From Cristatella mucedo (Eukaryota; Bryozoa; Phylactolaemata; Cristatellidae): DNA of 64,000 nt. The stretch covers positions 188,001-252,000 of the forward strand of contig WPIO01000219.1 in the NCBI GenBank assembly GCA_009760855.2, in the 5' to 3' direction. Each line of letters begins with the position of its first letter. Positions within the stretch are counted from its first letter, which is position 1. Positions 1-10,837 of this stretch are shown one piece after another. Below the pieces are notes generated by a model. That model saw nothing but the letters and a program-made list of their open reading frames with translations. It ran no database searches and was not told where the DNA came from. The position numbers and the translations under genes are program-made.

Positions 1-124
1 TTTTTTATCAAGCGTGATATTACTCACCATTCAATTGCATTGCCCTTCGCCGCAGATGTAAAGCACCTAGAGTGAGAGATTGAGTTCTCTGAGGGCACTT
101 TATTAAGTGCATTATTATTATAGC
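1..124 (+). mobile_element. L2-A LINE 3' end, cut by window edge
   Basis: This is the last part of an L2-A 3' untranslated region. It contains the conserved run from TTTATCAAGC through the hairpin arms around AGAGATTGAGTTCTCT and ends in ATTATTATTAT. The same block recurs at 15.5-15.7, 19.9-20.07, 33.4-33.5 and 52.6-52.7 kb, where it follows recognisable RT coding sequence, which fixes its identity. The upstream part lies outside the window. Confidence 0.8.
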
Positions 125-204
125 AGTGAGCAATGGTTCAATATGAGAACAGGGCTACTTCCGACGGACGAGTCTGGACCCTGAGATTTTCATGAACCAT
201 AAGT

Positions 205-1010
205 GCCTTATCGCACAGGTCAGAAGATCTACTGCCAGTGAGTTACATAGGCTGACACAGGATGTCACTAGAACATGGATCAGTCTGGACATTGTATCCC
301 TGCTTAAGGTGGTTCGATTTTTAGCAATTCCATGTAGCTGAAAGTAGGTAGACTTGTTCGTGAATCAGAAGTGATCCTCCAGTGAGAGGTCACATTGGAG
401 TTGGACCCCTAGACTTCCTGAGGATGTGAGGTATATTAGTAGAGTTAATTTAGAGCTTAAAGCTTGCTAATTTCTGAGTCACTCCAAGTTGGCTGCTACT
501 AATGAGTTAGTTTTATTGTCAATGAACTCGAGAAAGTTTGAGGTCATCTAAGTCAGTATCAGCAAAACAAGCAGCGTGAAAGTTAAGAGAGTTTTTTACG
601 TGCTTGAAGGCTGGGAGCTATTAAAGCATAGGTACAGCTGCATCCCTCTGTAGAGAATTCATAGCATAGCCTGGTAATCACATCGGCAAGAGGGAAAATA
701 TAAACTTGTGAAACATAAGCTGACCAAGAACAGAGCTCTGAGGTTCATCGTACTTCAGTGGTTCCTCTGATGATTGCTGCCTGTTGACATCAAAGTCCCG
801 GTAACTCTCACTGAGATAGGTACGGCCTAAGCCATTGCCGTGCCGGCGCCAGTGATGCCCAGGCAAGATGAGGTACGCTCGAGAAGGACTTGCTGATCAA
901 TTGTAGTAAATGCTGCCAATAGATCAAGTAAAACTAGCAGAGAGCTATTCCATAAGCTCGCATTTTTCAGATGGTCGTAATAGCTAAGAGTTGGATGGCA
1001 AAACTGCCCT
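205..1010 (-). mobile_element. Decayed L2-A reverse transcriptase fragment
   Basis: Read on the minus strand this matches the RT core and start of the C-terminal region of the better copy at 40.4-41.2 kb. Matching blocks include the stretch around GCCAGTGATGCCCAGGC and the stretch around GACGGGATGTCAC. The reading frame is broken many times. It lies head-on against the plus-strand tail at 1-124. The 5' end fades at about 1 kb, so the copy is truncated. Confidence 0.65.
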
Positions 1011-2110
1011 AATAATCCTGTTTGGTCTGTGCCTGGCCCTGGGCTCGGACCTCCTTTCCTCTATCTGCTGGTGCCGAGCTTCAACAATTAAAACGATATC
1101 ATGTCAGCTGCTCCACAAAAGATGGTTCAGACTGGTAGGGATAAGGCACTAGCATGAGCAGGAGTGTGCATTTGTGAGTCAGAAAACGCTTGTTAATGCA
1201 TTCGTGTCCGTGTGTCCTTGCTTGCGATGATGCCCATATGATTGTGTGTGCATGCCTGTGCTGAATTTAGTCTGCTAACCCCCAAGCAGGCATGGTGGCT
1301 AAACCCTGATCTTAGGAGACATGGCAAGAGTTTGTCGCAAAGCTAAAGCATTTTTTTATTCTCCTAGTAAGGCCTTCTTAAATTGATACTTCCTTTTGTT
1401 TGATGGTGCCTAGCTCTGCGTTGACGAAGCAACCCCGAAACATATTTTGATTTAAATCTCTAGAAATTCTTACACTCGTCTGTAAATATAAAATGCCAGG
1501 AAAAAGATTGATTTATCTGAGGGCACTATATCAAATGCATTATGAATATTATTATTCTAAGAGCTGTTAGATGCACTGCTCGCCAGGCCCTGTTGACCTG
1601 TTCTAAAGCCTTGACCTCTCTAGTACCTCTAAAACATGTGACCATCCATAGCAAAAGTGATAAGCCGCTGCCACTAAAGCCGACACCGAGCATTGACGCA
1701 TTGAAGGTGCATTTCTTGGCATCATAATTTTGCGAAACCCAAAAAACAGGTCTCTTAATCTCAAGGGAAAGTAAGCCCCTATTGCACACCGAAGGTACCA
1801 TCCTGGAAATTTTCCGGAGAAGCGCTCTCAGGTCACGGGTTTGCATGGCTGCAGTGTCAATTGAGGCAGCCTGACACCAACCCCCCCCCCGTTCAGCCCG
1901 ACAGAAAAAGGGGGCTTTAGCACCCCTCCAGTTTGTCCCTATTGCTACAAGCACGTTGTATCGGCTACCACGTGTGGATAGAGCTTGACATCGAATGCAG
2001 TGCTCCTAGTGGTGCTAGTTACAGCCACTGCTCAGCCTATGCTCGACTAACACCTACGAAGCCCCGAGCTATCAAATAACGGCTAGCAGCTTGTGGGTGC
2101 AGCACTGATG
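1011..2110. other. No gene recognised; contains a short SINE/LINE-type tail
   Basis: No coding region is convincing here. Frames of 142 and 61 codons overlap on opposite strands around 1526-1954, include a poly-C run and show no recognised motif. At about 1495-1556 (+) there is a tail-like block with GAGGGCACTATATCAAATG followed by ATTATT, related to the block at 46.88-46.96 kb. It is probably the 3' scar of a short retroelement. Confidence 0.5.
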
Positions 2111-2111
2111 C

Positions 2112-2760
2112 GTTAATGTAATGTATCTCTGTCTGTAACTACACAACGCCATAAAGAATATGTGGGTGCTATGCAGAAGAGTTTTGTATAGAACACTCAC
2201 AGCCTAAGTGGCTTTCGGTATGCATTCGGTAGCCAACAGACTTCGTCACATGTAACAAAAAAAAAGTGGGAGGCATAGCAGAGTTAGTAGAGCAGTTGAG
2301 GTAGCGAGTAGCACGGAAGTAGCAGCTTAGTACCACTGAAGAGGATCAGCCATAGTCGCCAGTAGGAGAGTAGCTTTCGTTGCATAAAAATTGTGGAAGC
2401 GAGTTACACAGTCTAGGATCTGCAAAGGTAAAACTTCTGTCGCCAACGGTCTTTAAGCAGAACAATAGAGCTGTTAATCGAAGTCCACACAGTACCTGAG
2501 GGCACGAAGAGGCTGAAACTGGTGCAGCAGCTCAGCTAGGTATAGAGGAGCCAAGCGGTGGCAGGCCTTGTTGGACAGCTTAAGAACTTTGCCCTGTATT
2601 AGTTGATCAACCGGCAGCCATCCTAACTCTTTTAACAAATGAGATGCGTGGTGAAACCTCAGGTACCTAAAAACTAGCCTTGCAGCCATATTCATAGCCA
2701 GCTGCAATGGCCTAGTTGCTTTCTGTGGTAGCCCAGCCTATAGGGAAGGGATTGCCTTCA
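2112..2760 (-). mobile_element. L2-B LINE 3' fragment
   Basis: The segment begins with the L2-B end signature (TAATGTAATG, then the complement of GGAGATACA). It continues on the minus strand through the 3' untranslated region into the RT C-terminal region. A frame at 2474-2707 (-) preserves residues matching the L2-B segment LVFKYQRFEHVSPLLKELGW and the following KVLxLTHKARHGLAPxYLAE. It is truncated at its 5' side, as is usual for LINE insertions. Confidence 0.75.
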
Positions 2761-2989
2761 TGCATGCCGATAACAGCAGACCATGACAAAGAGCATGCAT
2801 ACCTTAGCATAGCAAGTACATAGCCATATTGAAGTCTAGTAATCTGCAAGGAAGGGTTGCATGAGCTCAAGGGCGGCCATGACATGCATCAACTGCCATA
2901 AGGCCCAGAGATTGCCTTGATAGCTCAATCAGCTCAAGTTCCAAGGCTCAAACTCCGGGAGCACAGCTGACTGCCGGTTGTGTGGATTC
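2761..2989. other. Unassigned sequence
   Basis: Short stretch between L2-B and repeat X. I see no coding signal and no match to other repeats in the window. Confidence 0.4.
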
Positions 2990-3598
2990 AGCTTTAACTC
3001 TGTTAATCTTTTTTTACAACATATGCGAAGTTTCTAGAGATTTAGTTTTATTCGGATGCTATAAAACCGTGTATAATTGCATTACCAATATTTGTGTTGA
3101 CCCCTAGACGCAAACACAGATGACTCTGTGGCAATAGCTAAAAGACCTGGCATCTAGCCTTCCTGAATGCTGAAGATGGAAATCATACAAACATTTTTCC
3201 AAAAAAAGATATAGATTTTCTAAACACAACTTCATTAGCTTTTCTCGAAGAAATCTTCACCAATGTCAGGCAATATTTTCAATAACATTCTTAATTTGTA
3301 TACAAACAACATATGATTTTCCCAAAGGAGCTCACTTTTCAGCTCCTCCTTTTTCATAAACAGCGCGTTCGGAAAATTCATGCAAGTAGACTTGTAATGT
3401 CTCATTCACAAGTTACTTGCATAGAAACTAGGAATGCACTACGAATATAGTTGTGGGCAACGCTTCTGCTTTTTCAAAATGCAAGAATATTTACATAAAT
3501 GCTTGTAGACTAACTGCACATACTAGCATCTGAGGACACTCATTTTATTTATGAACATTAAACATTCAAAAACTACTTTACTTTATTTACACTGGATA
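2990..3598. repeat. Repeat X, copy 1, first part
   Basis: This stretch is homologous, at perhaps 70-75 percent by eye, to about 31116-31700. Shared blocks include GCTAAAAGACCT, CTGAATGCTGAAG and GTATACAAACAACATATGAT. On the minus strand it keeps the start of a frame seen intact in copy 2 (Met-Lys-Lys-Glu-Glu-Leu-Lys, then a Gly-Lys-Ser-Tyr-Val-Val-Cys block), but here it is frameshifted. The homology stops where an L2-A tail begins at 3599. X is not a recognised family. Confidence 0.7.
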
Positions 3599-4685
3599 AT
3601 AATAATAATATTACACTTGATTAAGCGCCCTCAGAGAACTCAATCTCTTTCTAGGCGCTTTACATTTGCTGCAAAGGGAAACGCGATTAAATGGTGAATA
3701 AAATCATGCTTGATAAGCAACATGAATTACATGATCAGTTAGAGGTGCAAACTCGTCGATTGTGTCAGCTAGTGTCGTGTGGTAGTAATGATGACAGATT
3801 GGTAGGTAATTTAGTAGCAGAGGCGAGGCCAATATTCTCGATCGGACTTCATCGATGTCAAGGGTGTTGAGATAATGCGATTCGCAGGTGAGTTTAGAGG
3901 AGGAGGAGGTGAGCACACACTGCAGATTTAATTAGATCTGCATGTGGTCAGAGAAAGTAGGATTTGGTAATAATTTGTTATGGCATAGTGCTGTTGTATG
4001 AGAGAATCTTGTCGAGTGGGTGACCCTTGATGTGAGTAGGGTTATGCACATGAGCCACAAGATATAATGAGTCAGTCGATGCGCTAAATTCAGTGCTTAA
4101 GGCGTCAGATAAGTGATCAAAATGAACATTGAAATCACCTATAACGAGAAAGGGTTGATGTCTTGCACACAGAATCGAAATGAGATCGGAGAAATGTGAG
4201 ACAAAGGAAGATTTGGTACCAGGTAGGCGATAGACTGTTGCCACCTTTGGTAGCTTGTTTGCAGGTGAGACCAAGATAATCGATTCGAAAGACTGCTTCG
4301 AGGGTATTACAAATGGCTTGAAGTTGAATTGCGAGCACACAATAACAGCAACTGTATCTCCAGTTTTGATTGATCTAGGAGTGCGAAAGAATGAGGAACC
4401 AGCCGTGGTATCTCAATAATTGTCAAAAAATTTAATAAATTTAGTCAAGTTTCAGTTAGGGAGAGCAGGTCGAGAACATTTTCAAAAATTAGGTCGGTGA
4501 TTACTAGAGGTTTATTGTAAATTGACCTAAGATTCCAAAGGCAAGCGTTAAGTCTGGCCGACGGAGTTATAAAAGGCCTGATGATCACGAAGTTAAAGAA
4601 ATTCACAGTGACACGTGAGGGATATCGCACTGAGCGGTTCGAGAATCATAGGCATACCAAACGAGTTAAATGACCTGCAGAGACC
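3599..4685 (-). mobile_element. Internally deleted L2-A: 3' tail joined to endonuclease region
   Basis: The copy starts with an (AAT)n tail and about 130 bases of L2-A 3' sequence including the hairpin. It then jumps at about 3730 directly to the endonuclease-proximal half, losing the whole RT. The minus-strand frame at 3978-4340 shows the APE endonuclease motif VIGDFNVHFDH with the downstream NPTHIKGHPLDKIL. A further upstream piece at 4445-4630 matches the endonuclease N-terminus (CLWNLRSIYNKP ... LSLTETWL). It sits inside repeat X copy 1, so it postdates X. Confidence 0.75.
3978..4340 (-). pseudogene. L2-A APE-type endonuclease remnant
   Basis: A 120-codon open stretch carries the GDFNVH motif of apurinic-endonuclease-like LINE nucleases, which nick target DNA to prime reverse transcription. 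The catalytic SDH region is not reached in this frame; the overlapping frame at 4135-4338 and the piece at 3704-3916 hold neighbouring parts, so frameshifts separate the domain. It belongs to the RT-less copy and cannot make an autonomous element. Confidence 0.7.
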
Positions 4686-4878
4686 ATATGATCTAGGTTT
4701 CCATCTAGGTAAAGACAATTTAGAGTCAACTGACTTGACGACCACACTTATGTGGCTCTAAAAAGGTCTATCGACGTCTTTAAAGTAGGCAACCAATAAA
4801 GCTCAGTCGCTAAGCGCCAATCCGAATATATTTCCTCGCCACGAACCAAGGCACGGTTCAGTGTCCCATCCAAATGTA
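4686..4878. repeat. Repeat X, copy 1, second part
   Basis: Resumes the homology with copy 2 (about 31715-31915) after the L2-A insertion. Shared blocks include AAAGACAATTTA, TTTAAAGTAGGCAACxAAT and TTTCCTxGCCACGA. It is then cut by a second L2-A tail at 4879. Confidence 0.65.
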
Positions 4879-5618
4879 ATAATAAAAATAATAATGATAA
4901 TAATAAAAATAATGCACTTGATAAAGCACCCTCAGAGAAATCAATCTCTTTCTAGGCGCTTTATATTTGCTGCAAAGGAAAATGCAATTGAATGGTAAGT
5001 AAAATCATGCTTGAAAAACAAACAAAATGAATAACATGGTTAGGGGTGACATGCACATGGTCAGCATGCAAATGTGGTTAGTGGCAGCATGCACAGTGTC
5101 GGCACACATAAGCACATCAAAGACGAATCACAGGGACCCACTAAATGCTGTCCTAAATAGGTGTGTTTTTAGGTTCCTTTAAAATGTGTCAGGTCAGGGG
5201 ATGTTCTGACGCAGGTCGGGAGCGAGGTCCACGCTTTGGGAGCATACGAACTAAATGCACGGTTTTGAAAGGATTTGAGGTTTGTGCGAGGTATTGGTAG
5301 ACTGTTGGATTCTGAAAAGCTGGTGGTACAATGCTTGGCCTGATGGGGGAGTACATCGGAGAGATAGGTTAGGGCCAAAGAATGAAGTGACCTAAAAGTG
5401 AGCGACAAAACCTTGAAGTCAATCCGTTGCTTGACCGGTAGCCAGTGCAGGTAGGCGAGAAGTGGAGTAAAGTGGCAACTGCGAAGCTCACGACTCACAA
5501 GGCAAGCTGCAGAGTTTTGCACAAGCTGCAATCGCCTGATCGCACATGCTGGTAGGCCAGTGAGCAGTGAGTTGCAGAAGTCGAGACGGGATGTCACGAA
5601 TGCATGGATCAACTTTTA
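4879..5618 (-). mobile_element. L2-A LINE, 5'-truncated 3' portion
   Basis: The order is (AAT)n tail, hairpin, 3' untranslated region, then the RT C-terminal region as an open frame of 147 codons at 5169-5612 (-). That frame starts in the conserved [20 protein letters not shown] block and runs through [20 protein letters not shown]. The end at about 5618 is abrupt and abuts an older fragment of the same family, so it is a truncated insertion. Confidence 0.8.
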
Positions 5619-5995
5619 CGACAGACAAGCCTACCTACATATTTTCATCTGCAGTAAGCGTCTGATTGGAGAGGCCTTTAGGCCAGCAAGCAGTTTATGT
5701 ATAAGTTAAGACGGGATGTCACAAATGTATGGACTAATTTAGATGTGGCATCACTGTTTAAACAAGCCCGAATGTTAGATAGCTGAACGTATGCAGACTT
5801 GACTATAAAGCTGATGTGGTTGTGTAATGAAAGGTCACTTTGGAACATGAAACCAAGATTTCTTGCAGATTTAACAGAAGGTTTTCTAGCTTAGCCAATT
5901 TTGAATGTTATCCTGTACAATCTGAATCACACTTGGTTTATCCATAACTAGTAAGTTTCTTTTATCATCACTCAATTTAAGATCATATAAACATT
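5619..5995 (-). mobile_element. Older L2-A fragment
   Basis: After 5618 the same L2-A segment (CGACAGACAAGCCT and onward) starts again at lower identity and continues further towards the RT core. About 100 bases of the element are therefore present twice in direct orientation. It is best read as two different copies placed side by side. Confidence 0.6.
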
Positions 5996-6004
5996 CTATT
6001 TTTT

Positions 6005-6335
6005 GTCTTGACGACTGCTTTTAGTCTGATGACGTTTGATCTGTAGATCCTGGGTATGAAGCCGGTTTGTGGTCGGTTGTCGTGCATTGCATTGGAGATT
6101 GCCTCGTATGGAGCTTATCTCAATTCGGCCTTGTTAATCGTCTTGTAGCACGTTTATGGCCAACTGACTTTTATGGCACGTCTGCAATTTAATTGCCCGT
6201 TTTATTTAGTATATATTTATGAGGGGCTAAGTCACAGCTTTCGGGGCAATAAATGCATGATAAGGCACCATGTAACTCTGCAGCTGCAGGCTCTCATTTC
6301 TAATTGGGATGCCGCCAAAGCCAGTTTACATTACA
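6005..6335 (-). repeat. Repeat X portion, inverted relative to copy 2
   Basis: The reverse complement of about 31905-32230 matches this stretch. Shared blocks include ATCTGTAGATC, TATATATTTATGAGG and GGGGCAATAAATGCA. In copy 2 this segment follows the preceding X segment in the same direction; here it is inverted and separated by L2-A copies. Repeat Y starts immediately after. Confidence 0.6.
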
Positions 6336-6344
6336 TATTAGCCA

Positions 6345-8285
6345 GTTTACTACAACGTGAACTTACAGAATGTATTTTGAAAGCTTTAGCATTAAAACGA
6401 TCAACTTTGAACCCCCTTGCTCCAGACACTTTAGGTTCTTCAAGAGTATGTTTTAACTTCTTGCATTCTTCTTCAAAATGTTCTGCTTTTTCCTCCGAGC
6501 CTCAATCATCAAAGCAAAGATGGCACATTGTTGACTTATATCTACAATAACGTAATGGCTCACTTTTTTAGCTGTTGGGAGTGAGTTAGGCAGTGGTGGT
6601 AGTTCAGCATCCAGCGGCTAAACAGTTTACAGAGTCTATTCATTGGTGCTGCTGCTAACCCTGCATCAATGCTGCGCCAGCGGAGTCATGTCTGACTTGA
6701 CAGTGGTGAATGTCTTTAGATGTGTTAAAATTCCTTAGTTATTCAAATGAACTTTATGGTGGGGACCCGGGTCTCACAAAAATCAATATCCCACGAATAA
6801 TAGTCAGATAGACCAAATTTGGGCTCAATTGTCTTCTTTCGGTCAATAAAGCTATACCTCGATCAAGAGTGAAATTTATATTCTCTACTCTTTGGTGACA
6901 AAAGACAGGAGTGAGGTCTGGTCAGGCTGTAGTGCTGGAAAGGAAGGTTTCTTTGGCACCTGGGCTTTATCGTCTGAGTTTCGACGCCAACCGCCAAATT
7001 TTTCTTTGCGAAATCCGGGTATGGTGCAGGAAGTGGATGCGGAAACTGCGTTGGATGTCGCCATTTACAAAAATGTACGTTTAACTGAATACGATGTTTT
7101 TCTACGATTTAAATTTTTTTAGAAAATAAAATAATTAATTAATTCCCCTTGAGCATGGGGTCTCATCCGGGCCTCTGCCAATAGGTTCAAATGCGGCCGG
7201 GGCAAAGGCAGAACCATTAAAAAAAAAGAATATAATTCAAGTTATGTCATGACCAAGTAGCAGAGTAAGTAGACTTACATCCATCAGCTTAAAGAAAAGC
7301 TTGGGAAAACACAAAGGAATAACACTATAAAAGCAAAAATAATAATGCAAAATAAAAACTCGGACGGATGGAGCTGTATATTGATTTTAACTTAAAAAGC
7401 TACAGGGTTACGATCAGAGTACGATTGGCGTTTAATAGTTTAAACATTGTTTACACGAGATTGTTGTTGTCGGATTAGATACTAGTTGCTAGCAACGGAA
7501 GGCAGATGGAATTGTTGCTGATTGAAGGCCTAATAGTTCCTTAGTGACCGATAGGCTCATTTATAGGTTCAAAAACCCTATGGGCAGAGGAACTCATATG
7601 AGAAATAACTAGTTATAAACTAGTGATTCAGTAAATCCTTTTGAAGTAATCACGTGTTTATTCAGTGAGCAGTCTGACTGAGACTAGCTTTAGAGATTTC
7701 GGAAGATTCATGAAGAAACTGCTAAAATGTTACGTCAGGAACTTTGAAAAGTGCATGAATTTTTAGGTTTTATGAAAATATTGCGAAATGCTGTCAATAT
7801 TTTTCATTTGCTGCAGTTGGTTATACTGTCTGAGTGAGTTTGGGATGTTTTTGTGCAGTATGAGCTTCTTTGCTTCTATTAAAATCGCTCTCGAACGGAA
7901 GTGATCAATACTAATTTACGCAGGCTAACGAAAAGAGATTTGAGGTAGACAAGGTCAAAGCCTGGACGAAACTTATTTAAATTTGCGTAGGAATAGAGCA
8001 GCTAAAATGGGAAATCATCGACTCTGTGGAAAAGCGATGTGCTGTAGCTCAGCAGTTGAATCAACAACCTATAGTATTCGGCGACAACGTTCCGCCAATT
8101 CGCCAGTTCCTCACAACTAGGTCTCTAAACTTATTTAAATCTTCTTAAACGGTAAGGCATTTCCTTTCTCGAGACCAAGGTTAAAATCGCTTATGTCTAT
8201 TTGAGAGTGGGAGTACTGAAGTTACGGAAATCTCCAAGTCCAACATGCAACTCCAAAGGGGACTGTTTGTAATCAGTTTTGAAGG
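6345..8285. repeat. Repeat Y, copy 1, first part
   Basis: Homologous with gaps to about 35770-36905. Shared blocks include GCTGTTGGGAGTGAGTTAGG, GCAGTGGTGGTAGTTCAGCA, a GGACCCGGGTCTC block and TTGTAATCAGTTTTGAA. A minus-strand reading frame at roughly 6420-6610 is shared with copy 2 but frameshifted here. The homology is interrupted at 8285 by a GC-rich insert and resumes near 9590. I do not recognise the family; a segmental duplication of a gene is as possible as a mobile element. Confidence 0.65.
6420..6610 (-). pseudogene. Frameshifted counterpart of the Y reading frame
   Basis: On the minus strand this begins like copy 2 (LDAELPPLPNSLPTA, then VIVDIS) and then changes frame relative to 35827-36036. 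The charged tail is still visible in another frame. The coding capacity has decayed in this copy. No known domain was recognised. Confidence 0.4.
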
Positions 8286-8837
8286 CTTACATTGTCCCCA
8301 GGCTAAATTCAGTTGGCTGGGACCGGACGGCTATACTGCGGGTAAGGGTCAACGGCTAGGCCGGGGTCGGACCGACGGCATGGCTGGATGTGCGGTGACG
8401 AGCGGTCATCGGGGCTCATGGGTAGGTGAAGTTGGCCGAGTAAGTCGTGGTGTTGGAGTCTCCCGGTCTCGCCGAGTTATGCACCTGGAAAGTTGCAGGC
8501 GTGCTCCGGTAATGTGGCCACACATGCAAGGCAACGAGTGCCCAAGGCCCGAGCAGAGCTGGAGAGCAAGCTCGTTGTTTTGATTTGTATATTCCGCGTT
8601 CCCATGTGTCCTGTTTGTGACCCTACTTGAGTTTGCGTCTTTCGGCGGAAGCTCTCGACTGTGGTTGACGTCGACTCCGACTAGCCAAGCCGTTACTCAG
8701 CTACACGGATCGTTTATGACGTACGCTCGTACTGTTGGATTCGTAGTCGGTACAACGGCGGGACTGCTGAAGCCGACTGACCAACTAATACGTTTTTTAG
8801 CACTTGCTTCGTCATCTCGCGCCCCTATAGTGTATTC
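8286..8837. other. GC-rich insert in repeat Y, origin unknown
   Basis: Base composition rises sharply here, with many CG dinucleotides in blocks such as GGCCGGGGTCGGACCGACGG, unlike the AT-rich surroundings. Repeat Y copy 2 lacks it. A plus-strand frame of 112 codons (8245-8583) is Gly/Arg rich and shows no recognised domain. Together with 9458-9590, on the other side of the L2-A pieces, it may be one insertion of about 680 bases. It could be a regulatory or solo long-terminal-repeat-like sequence, but no matching ends were identified. Confidence 0.4.
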
Positions 8838-8958
8838 ATAATATTAATAATATTAATTCACTTGATGCAGCACCCGCAGAGAAATTAATCTCTCTCTAGG
8901 CGCTTTACAATTACTGCAAAGGGAAATGCAATTCAATGGTGAGTAAAATCATGCTTAA
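8838..8958 (-). mobile_element. Short L2-A tail inserted in another L2-A tail
   Basis: An (AAT)n-like tail, the hairpin and about 60 bases of 3' untranslated region are followed directly by a second (AAT)n tail and hairpin at 8961. The first copy stops after AAATCATGCTT. It is a very short 5'-truncated insertion at the tail of the older copy. Confidence 0.75.
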
Positions 8959-9457
8959 TAATAATAATAACAATATTGCACTTGATAAAGCGCCCTCAGA
9001 GAACTTAATCTCTTTCTAGGCGCTTTACATATGCTTGATAAAAACATAATAAATAACATGGTTAGGGTGACATGCACAGGGTCAGCATGCAAATGTGGTT
9101 AGTGGCAGCATGCACAGTGCCAGCACGCATAAGCACATCAAGGACGAATCACAAGGATCCACTATATGCTGTCCTAAATAGGTGTGTTGCTAGGTTCTTT
9201 TTAAATGTGGTCAGGTCAGGGGATGTTCAGACGCAGGTCGGGAGGGAGTTCCAGGCTTTGGGAGCATATGAACTAAATGCATGGTCTCCAAAGGATTTGA
9301 GGTTTGTACGGGGTATTTGTAGGCTGTTGGATTCCAAAAAGTGGTGGTACGATGCTTGGCCTGATGGGAAAGTAGATCTGAGAGATAGGCTGGAGCCTAA
9401 AAATGAAGTGACCTAAAAGTGAGCGACAAAACCTTGAAGTCAATACGTTGCTTGACT
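8959..9457 (-). mobile_element. L2-A LINE 3' fragment
   Basis: Tail, hairpin, 3' untranslated region and the very end of the RT C-terminal region, up to the complement of the conserved AGCAACGxATTGACTTCAAGG. It contains no open frame of use on the coding strand. The sequence changes to unrelated DNA at about 9457. Confidence 0.75.
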
Positions 9458-9589
9458 GACGGTGTACTTTGTATAGGACCCTCCCTGTTGACTCGCATAG
9501 TTCCCTTGTTCTTTTTTATAAGGATGCCTTATTATAAAGAGGCGGGGCTAATCGGGAAACAGCCCCTGACCCCTAAAACTCGGCTACAG

Positions 9590-10510
9590 CATGCCAGCCA
9601 CATTTGAAAAACAATTACTAACCGGGCGAAAGCTTTACTTCTAAATCTTCTAAGGCATTTCTCTGGAATAGAAAAGTTGGGACCATAGAGACCTGAGAAG
9701 TTATGTGAGCCGTAATGGCTCACTAGGTAAGGCGGTTGCTTTTCACGACCTCGGCACCGAGGTCGTGGGTTCGAATCCTGTGGTAGGCGATCCTTTATTG
9801 CCACTGTAGGCGGTGGTGATAGCCACCAAGGCTCTTCTGTCGCTATACAAAAATAGGCTGTTGAATCAGCTAGTATTTATTTATTTATTTAGAGAACACA
9901 CAGACTGGTATGTCTTATAATGAGCGAAGTTGGTTAATTAGGAAGGTACCTGACTATTAGAAATATTTATAGAGAGGTCTCCTAACGGCGATCAAGGATA
10001 AAAAAAGAAGATTGTGAATCTCCTCCACAAAACTGTGCCACTGATTTGAAAGAGTAGTGTTTTTCCGCAAGTTAAATAGGTTTGTTCAATTGAGTTCGCA
10101 AAGCCTTCAATTAAATCTCTTAGGGCTTACAGCCAAGCAGACAATTGTAGTAGCCTGATTTCAAAGAAAAAACTGCCTGAATTATAATTTCATCAAAAAG
10201 CACTTTGTATAAACTGAATAGGTGTACAACGATTTAGCGATCGGGCAATTAAGCCATTATGTTCTAATAAAGTATGTAAGACTAAGATGGAAGGGAAGTG
10301 CTGTTATTGGGAAAGGCATTAGTGAGATTAAACTACGGTCATTCATTGAAAAAATAACAACTGTATCTTCTAGAACGTCCTAAAGATGCATGACTTATGG
10401 TGGGAGCTTAACGTGGTACTCTGGCTGGGCGTCTGAGCAGACTTACCAGCTGAAAGTGATGCAGGGACATTAAACATTTGTTTGCTGCCAAGCTGATGTA
10501 CTTATGGCTG
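9590..10510. repeat. Repeat Y, copy 1, second part
   Basis: Resumes the homology to copy 2 (about 36920-37780 plus 37929-37950). Shared blocks include CAATTACTAACCGGG, CTCTGGAATAGAAAAG and AATGAGCGAAG. It carries a SINE-A that copy 2 lacks and lacks a SINE-A that copy 2 has. The homology fades after about 10.5 kb. Confidence 0.65.
9706..9893 (+). mobile_element. SINE-A, tRNA-derived
   Basis: The head looks like a tRNA gene: a TGGCTCACTAGG A box and a perfect GGTTCGAATCC B box, with a 10-base-pair arm formed by ACGACCTCGG and CCGAGGTCGT between them. The body contains GCGGTGGTGATAGCC and CGCTATACAAA, and the tail is a (TATT)n-type repeat. Other copies are at 37394-37590, 55165-55315 and 62244-62425. 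The equivalent position in repeat Y copy 2 is empty, which gives clean insertion boundaries. Confidence 0.85.
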
Positions 10511-10837
10511 AGAGAACAAAACTAGGAAAGAATCACTAACCTGATGAACGGAAAATATTTATTGTATCTTGAATTTTACGTATGTATTTACGTATCTTGC
10601 ATTTTAATGCTGATAAATCCTATCGCGTGGAGTGACCTTTCTCCATGGCAAAGCGATTGTTCTGTCCTCAAAGTCGTACTTTGCAACTCAGAACCTTGGA
10701 GGCGCTGCTTTTTCTGAATCAAAACAAGTTACTGTGAAATTTGGCTCTTGTCGCGTTAATAGTGAATGCAAATAACTCTGAGAGAGACAGAGAGCCGATG
10801 ATAGCGAAGAGAGCGAAGAAGAATATGAAGAGGATTG

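Noticed and set aside
1526-1954. A 142-codon minus-strand frame
   Set aside because: It crosses a poly-C run and a retroelement tail, has an opposing frame, and shows no known motif or exon signal.
6892-7122. A 76-codon plus-strand frame in repeat Y
   Set aside because: The matching region of copy 2 (about 36310-36545) has several stops in the same frame and no conservation pattern typical of coding sequence.
8286-9590. LTR retrotransposon
   Set aside because: No pair of long direct repeats, no primer binding site and no gag or pol sequence were found around the GC-rich insert.
9715-9795. Possible functional tRNA gene with A and B boxes
   Set aside because: The same head recurs at 37.5, 55.2 and 62.3 kb joined to a common body and tail, so it is the head of a SINE. 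The long arm does not give a normal cloverleaf.
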